A stretch of DNA of 11,083 bases from an uncultured Kroppenstedtia sp. (GTDB taxonomy: Bacteria; Bacillota; Bacilli; Thermoactinomycetales; DSM-45169). Each line of letters opens with the position of its first letter. The stretch's first letter is position 1. Below the pieces are notes generated by a model that was given only the letters and a program-made list of their open reading frames with translations, had not been told where the DNA came from and ran no database searches. The translations under genes were made by a program, and so were the position numbers. The stretch lies in NCBI GenBank assembly GCA_959600065.1, contig CAUGKZ010000024.1, positions 1 to 11,083 on the forward strand, written 5' to 3'. Positions 7,959 through 11,083 of this stretch are shown here, piece by piece.

Positions 7959-9509
7959 TCAAGAAAAGACAGGCTCTTTAAATTGCGCCAACTTATCCAA
8001 AGAATCCATTTCAATGTCTTGGTGCAGACTGTTACCGTGGGCGTCCATGGTGACGATGGCAGCGAAGTTTTTCACCCGCAGATGCCACATCGCCTCTGGT
8101 ACGCCGAAGTTCATAAAGTCTACCCCTTCCACGCCGGTGATGCAATCAGCATAATATTGGGCAGCTCCCCCGATCGCATTCAAATAGACGGCGCCGTGCT
8201 CTTTGAGCCCTTCCAGAGTGCGGGCTCCCATTCCGCCTTTACCGATCACAGCTCGGATCCCGAATTTCTTGATAATGTCAGCTTGATAGGGCTCTTCCCG
8301 GATACTGGTGGTGGGGCCGGCTGCTTTGACTTCCCAGCCTCTTTCCGGATGGTTCAACATGACCGGACCACAATGGTAGATCACCCCACCGCTGAGATCC
8401 ACAGGCGCCTCATGGTCGATCAAATATTTGTGGAGTGCGTCGCGACCGGTATGGATAATTCCGTCCAGGATAACCACATCTCCCACGCGCAGGGAACGGA
8501 TATCCTCTTCAGTGATAGGAGGCGTCAGATGCACTTCCTGGGAGGAAGAGGTCGTTTCCAAGGAAGCCGGCGCTTCAGTCGGTTCGGTGACAGTGACGGT
8601 TTCAGCTTTAGGTTCATCCTTGTAAAGCCAAGAGGTGATTTTTCCGCTGGTGGGATCCAAAGTGACTCCCTGCCGTCGGAAAGCCCAACAATTGTAGGCG
8701 ACGGAAACATAGAAGCTGGCCGGGATCCGGTGCATACTGCCGATTTTGCATCCGAGCAAGGTGGTATCGCCACCGAAGCCCATGGTTCCGATGCTCAGTT
8801 GGTTGGCCTTATCCAGGATATAGTCTTCCAAGCGGGCCAGATCTGGATGAGGGTTGGTGTCATCGATTTTTCGGAACAACTGTTTTTTAGCCAGCTCGTA
8901 GCCGGTGGTGCGGTCCCCGCCGATGCCCACTCCGATAAATCCGGCGCTACATCCTTGCCCTTGGGCTTGGTAGACGCTGTGCAGGATGCACTTGCGAATC
9001 CCATCCAAGTCCCGACTGGCGCGACCCAATCCCTCCAGTTCACAAGGGAGACTGTATTGGATGTTTTTGTTTTCGCAGCCGCCGCCCTTCAAAATCAGGC
9101 GGATTTCAATTTCATCTTTTTCCCATTGTTCGTAGTGGATTACAGGGACCCCTTCCCCCAGATTATCACCGCTGTTTTCCCCACTGAGGGAATCGACGGA
9201 ATTGGGGCGAAGCTTCCCGGTTTGAGTCGCTTCCACGATCGCTTCCTGGATGGCTCGCGTCAGTTCCATCTGATTGACGCCGACAGGAACATGGATATAG
9301 AAGGTGGGCATCCCGGTATCCTGACAGATCGGAGAAACCTTATCCTCTGCCATCTGGATGTTGTCGGTGATAGTGGTCAGAGCCAGTGCAGCCCGGGTGC
9401 CGGCGTTCTCTTTTTCCTTGGCTCGAGCGATGGCATGACGTGCATCCGGGGGTAGGTTGGTAGAGGTTTCCGTGATCAGTTGAAGAAGAGATTCTTTAAG
9501 TTCACGCAT
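7959..9509 (-). CDS. fumA: Class I (iron-sulphur) fumarate hydratase, fused alpha and beta domains
   Basis: Reversibly hydrates fumarate to L-malate in the cytoplasm with an oxygen-sensitive [4Fe-4S] cluster. The 516 residues comprise an alpha-type catalytic domain (about 1-295) and a beta-type domain (about 331-510). Probable cluster cysteines are Cys62 (PICQDTG), Cys187 (GQGCSAGF) and Cys274 (AYNCWAF), spaced much like those of known class I enzymes. The beta domain shows VGDVVILDG, HCGPVML and GKGGMGARTLEGL. Between the domains lies a Thr/Glu/Ser-rich, low-complexity linker (about 297-330). The start ATG has AAGGAG eight bases upstream. The product of SDH is its substrate, and the two units face each other in the window without sharing an operon. 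Class I tartrate dehydratases look similar, but a single-chain enzyme near sdh favours fumarase. Confidence 0.92.
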   Translation of the reverse strand: MRELKESLLQLITETSTNLPPDARHAIARAKEKENAGTRAALALTTITDNIQMAEDKVSPICQDTGMPTFYIHVPVGVNQMELTRAIQEAIVEATQTGKLRPNSVDSLSGENSGDNLGEGVPVIHYEQWEKDEIEIRLILKGGGCENKNIQYSLPCELEGLGRASRDLDGIRKCILHSVYQAQGQGCSAGFIGVGIGGDRTTGYELAKKQLFRKIDDTNPHPDLARLEDYILDKANQLSIGTMGFGGDTTLLGCKIGSMHRIPASFYVSVAYNCWAFRRQGVTLDPTSGKITSWLYKDEPKAETVTVTEPTEAPASLETTSSSQEVHLTPPITEEDIRSLRVGDVVILDGIIHTGRDALHKYLIDHEAPVDLSGGVIYHCGPVMLNHPERGWEVKAAGPTTSIREEPYQADIIKKFGIRAVIGKGGMGARTLEGLKEHGAVYLNAIGGAAQYYADCITGVEGVDFMNFGVPEAMWHLRVKNFAAIVTMDAHGNSLHQDIEMDSLDKLAQFKEPVFS

Positions 9510-9542
9510 CAGACAAACTCCTTTGTGAGAAATCGGTTTTTT

Positions 9543-9589
9543 GTCCGAAGGATTGATCTCATAATCCCTTTACCAAAACAAGGTCGGAC
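9543..9589 (-). promoter_or_regulatory. Stem-loop in the fumarase 5' leader
   Basis: Outer stem: 9543-9547 pairs with 9585-9589 (GTCCG/CGGAC). Inner stem: 9548-9554 pairs with 9563-9570 (seven pairs and a one-base bulge) around an eight-base loop. A 14-base asymmetric internal loop separates the stems. The structure ends about 20 bases upstream of the AAGGAG site (9523-9518), which itself lies in the loop of a weak ACAAA/TTTGT hairpin. Regulatory meaning is inference. Confidence 0.35.
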
Positions 9590-9644
9590 GGAGGAGGGAC
9601 GAATTCTTTTTTAAGTCGGAATCCTGAGGCCTCCTGCTTAAATC

Positions 9645-9653
9645 ATCATAACA
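9645..9653 (-). promoter_or_regulatory. Extended -10 promoter of the fumarase gene
   Basis: The - strand reads TGTTATGAT, that is a TGN extension plus the -10 TATGAT. No good -35 hexamer is present, as is usual for extended -10 promoters. The predicted start near 9638 would give a leader of about 130 bases, just after the terminator of the upstream unit. Confidence 0.5.
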
Positions 9654-9659
9654 CACCCG

Positions 9660-9704
9660 AAAAAGGAAAAAGCGCCCCCTCGGGTGATTTTCCCTTCAGG
9701 GCGC
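9660..9704 (-). terminator. Terminator closing the zinc-ribbon or RNA unit
   Basis: On the - strand GCGCCC (9704-9699) pairs with GGGCGC (9677-9672). An inner GGG/CCC pairing (9694-9692 with 9684-9682) lies inside, and TTTTTCCTTTT follows. It lies about 170 bases after the zinc-ribbon stop, an unusually long 3' region unless the stretch between encodes an RNA. Confidence 0.75.
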
Positions 9705-9719
9705 ATGCATTTAAGTTGT

Positions 9720-9835
9720 CTAAGAAAGACTACCACCCAATTTGCATCACAGCTCTGACCTGGAAGTGGGGTGAAATCAAGGGGGAGGGAGTGTGGGGTT
9801 TCGCATGGAGTGACTTGGGTGGTGCCACTCCCCCC
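9720..9835 (-). ncRNA. Candidate structured RNA or regulatory 3' region
   Basis: This is the main part of the 364-base gene-free stretch 9510-9873. On the - strand, 9831-9824 pairs with 9814-9807 (eight pairs, one G-U) and leaves the nine-base loop ACCACCCAA. That loop is perfectly complementary to TTGGGTGGT at 9740-9732, so a pseudoknot is possible. Alternatively 9835-9826 pairs with 9793-9784 (ten pairs, one G-U), which excludes the first hairpin. Both helices contain an A-C mismatch if read on the + strand, so the - strand is the better RNA. A small GTCT/AGAC hairpin and a terminator follow. I recognise no known RNA family, and no separate promoter is clear, so it could be the 3' part of the zinc-ribbon transcript. 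Confidence 0.35.
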
Positions 9836-9873
9836 ATTCCGCCCCTCTTCAAACGCAGTAAATCACAACGCTC

Positions 9874-10128
9874 CTAAATACTTGGCTCTCCCGTTCCCCG
9901 CCGGGCGGTTTTGACAAATCGCTGTTCTGCTTCTACGACTCCACAAACTCCGCACTGAACCCGTAACTCTTCTCCCCGGTACGGAGCTTGTAACGGGTCG
10001 GAAGCGTCCACCTCTACAACGATTTCCCCGGTTTGCGGATCTTTTTTCACGGGGCGTACCTGTTGCAGGATCAGATTAAACCGGGTGCGATTGGTACCGC
10101 ATGCAGGGCAAAGATAGGGATTTTCCAT
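9874..10128 (-). CDS. Small zinc-ribbon protein of unknown function
   Basis: 84 residues with two CxxC knuckles, Cys7-Pro-Ala-Cys10 and Cys59-Gly-Val-Cys62, which would bind one zinc ion. Between them lies a basic and then acidic stretch with PQTGEIVVEVDASD (residues 31-44) and then APYRGEELRVQ. No enzymatic motif, signal peptide or membrane segment is visible, so it is a small cytoplasmic protein, perhaps one that binds nucleic acid or protein; no function can be assigned. The start ATG follows a GGGAGGTGG site about ten bases upstream. It lies 106 bases downstream of the HExxH gene on the same strand. The coding frame is supported by conserved-looking knuckles, intact length and the ribosome binding site. 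Confidence 0.75.
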   Translation of the reverse strand: MENPYLCPACGTNRTRFNLILQQVRPVKKDPQTGEIVVEVDASDPLQAPYRGEELRVQCGVCGVVEAEQRFVKTARRGTGEPSI

Positions 10129-10144
10129 TTTTGACCGTCCACCT

Positions 10145-10166
10145 CCCGGGATTATTGTTTCCCGGG
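10145..10166 (-). promoter_or_regulatory. GC-rich hairpin overlapping the zinc-ribbon ribosome binding site
   Basis: On the - strand CCCGGGA (10166-10160) pairs with TCCCGGG (10151-10145), seven perfect pairs around an eight-base AT-rich loop. The 3' arm GGG is the first part of GGGAGGTGG, the Shine-Dalgarno region of the zinc-ribbon gene. When folded, part of that site would be paired. There is no U tract, so it is not a terminator. Confidence 0.5.
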
Positions 10167-10234
10167 CCGGTTCCTATATACGAGCAGGGGTGAAGGTCGG
10201 GGGAGAAGAGACCCCCTCACTTTCTTTCTAGTAC

Positions 10235-11083
10235 CTATGCTTCCGGAGGTTTTGAAGTCGATTCCGTCAGGGAGCGGTATTTCTCTTGGAGTTGAAGAAA
10301 ATGGTCTCGGATTTGGGATTTGGACCAGCCTCGATCCGTGAGCAGGAGCAAATGATCCAGCCACAAGGGAGACCAGGATAAATTGAGTGCGGATTGGGTG
10401 AAAGCGTGGGCAGCGATCTCCCTCAATCGATGGATTCGACTGCGAAAAACCAAGGGACCCCATCGCTTTTTTTCCACTTTGGGCAGACGGTGATCGGTGC
10501 GGCCGAGGCTGGAGGACTCCAAGTGATGAAACCATTCATGATACAGGTGCAGGGCGATCAGGTCATCTGGATGGATCAGGTATCCTGATTGGCGGAAAAA
10601 CTGTTTCAATTGCTTCAGAGAGGGTTTGTAAATTTCAATGGTGGGTGGTTTCCGGCGATATTGAGCACGGATCCAACTGGAAGAGTTCTGCCCTTTCTGC
10701 TCCATAAAGCGGATTCGGACACCGGATTGGATTACCCGGTTGATCAAAGGGGCCAAGTCTCCCTCATACTGTTCTCCCCTGGCGGCATTTTTTCCAAAGG
10801 AGATCGCTTCCTCCAGATAGTGAGTCACCCTGTCTTCAGGGAGCAGGGGATACGTCTCATCCTGTTCCAACTCAGTCAGGGCAAGAACAGTAGGTGACAG
10901 GGTCGGCCAGTTGTTTTCCAGCGGAATTTGATGTAACCTGTCTTCCCTCTGCCGGTGCCTCTCGGATGGGCCCGGTCCGCGGGACTCGATTCGAACCGTT
11001 TTTCCATCCCCCCTCTGTGGCGAATGCGGTCGAAGGCCGGAGATCCATGTCCATCTCCACTTCTCCCGTTTTTTGATTGCTAT
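10235..11083 (-). CDS. Uncharacterised HExxH (putative zinc metalloprotease-like) protein, 5' partial
   Basis: At least 282 codons are open from the right edge of the window to the TAG at 10237-10235. A TTG at 10870 is the only standard start codon in view (no ATG or GTG precedes it in this frame), but no ribosome binding site precedes it, so the true start is probably beyond the window. The key motif is HEWFH at 10540-10526, a canonical HExxH zinc-binding helix preceded by DDLIALHLY. A likely third ligand is the Glu of REIAAHAF at 10420-10418, 36 residues after the second His. This arrangement resembles gluzincin or ImmA/IrrE-type domains. There is no membrane segment or signal peptide in the visible part. 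The visible N-terminal 50 residues are Arg-rich and less certain as coding. Function and family are not recognised. Confidence 0.68.
   Translation of the reverse strand: MAIKKREKWRWTWISGLRPHSPQRGDGKTVRIESRGPGPSERHRQREDRLHQIPLENNWPTLSPTVLALTELEQDETYPLLPEDRVTHYLEEAISFGKNAARGEQYEGDLAPLINRVIQSGVRIRFMEQKGQNSSSWIRAQYRRKPPTIEIYKPSLKQLKQFFRQSGYLIHPDDLIALHLYHEWFHHLESSSLGRTDHRLPKVEKKRWGPLVFRSRIHRLREIAAHAFTQSALNLSWSPLWLDHLLLLTDRGWSKSQIRDHFLQLQEKYRSLTESTSKPPEA

Noticed and set aside
7929..9455. Long open frame of 508 codons on the + strand
   Set aside because: It lies entirely antisense to the well-conserved fumarase gene, has no recognisable domains, and is explained by the codon bias of the real gene.
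9725..9745. GGGTGGT on the - strand, reminiscent of the T-box core before a terminator
   Set aside because: The full T-box consensus after GGGTGG is absent, and the next gene is fumarase, which is not a usual T-box target.
10199..10216. GGGGG/CCCCC hairpin after the HExxH gene
   Set aside because: Only five pairs and no U tract on the - strand, so I do not call it a terminator.
10983..11000. TTCGAA motif resembling a tRNA T-loop
   Set aside because: The flanking bases do not form a T-stem on either strand, and no anticodon or acceptor arms fit.
10872..11060. 62-codon frame on the - strand with a GGAG site before an internal ATG at 11054
   Set aside because: It overlaps the frame of the HExxH gene, which stays open to the window edge and joins a convincing protein. 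Its product has no recognisable features. It remains a weak alternative if the HExxH gene really starts at TTG 10870.

Overview
The window reads as chromosomal DNA of an aerobic, endospore-former-type Firmicute (Bacillales; Thermoactinomycetaceae-like is my best guess, made from gene content and moderate GC without any database search). Pointers are a sdhCAB operon with a Bacillus-type single five-helix SdhC carrying two haems, a MecA-type class B penicillin-binding protein, a DUF1002 (YpuA-like) exported protein, strong purine-rich ribosome binding sites and compact sigma-A-type promoters. There is no sign of mobile DNA, prophage, CRISPR, rRNA or tRNA.

Left part, + strand (1-4740): metX (homoserine O-acyltransferase, methionine pathway) probably ends an operon that began before the window, because a possible upstream frame ends in an ATGA overlap with it. 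A terminator follows. Then comes a good promoter, a long leader that starts with a 42-nt hairpin, and sdhC-sdhA-sdhB (complex II), closed by a 14-bp terminator that also serves the genes converging from the right.

Middle part, - strand (4750-9660): a class I iron-sulphur fumarase with its own extended -10 promoter, structured leader and terminator, then the MecA-like PBP from its own promoter, then the DUF1002 protein 92 bases downstream with no terminator between them. SDH makes fumarate and the fumarase hydrates it to malate, so two consecutive TCA steps lie within 10 kb in separate, converging transcription units. The PBP and DUF1002 protein both act outside the membrane.

Right part, - strand (9660-11083): a partial gene for an uncharacterised HExxH protein that runs off the window edge, then a small zinc-ribbon protein whose ribosome binding site sits in a GC-rich hairpin, then a gene-free stretch of 364 bases. 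On the - strand the upper part of that stretch can form two mutually exclusive helices and a 9-bp loop-to-downstream (pseudoknot) pairing, followed by a terminator. This unassigned RNA candidate is the most interesting item; the HExxH protein is second. Most of the window is otherwise ordinary housekeeping DNA.
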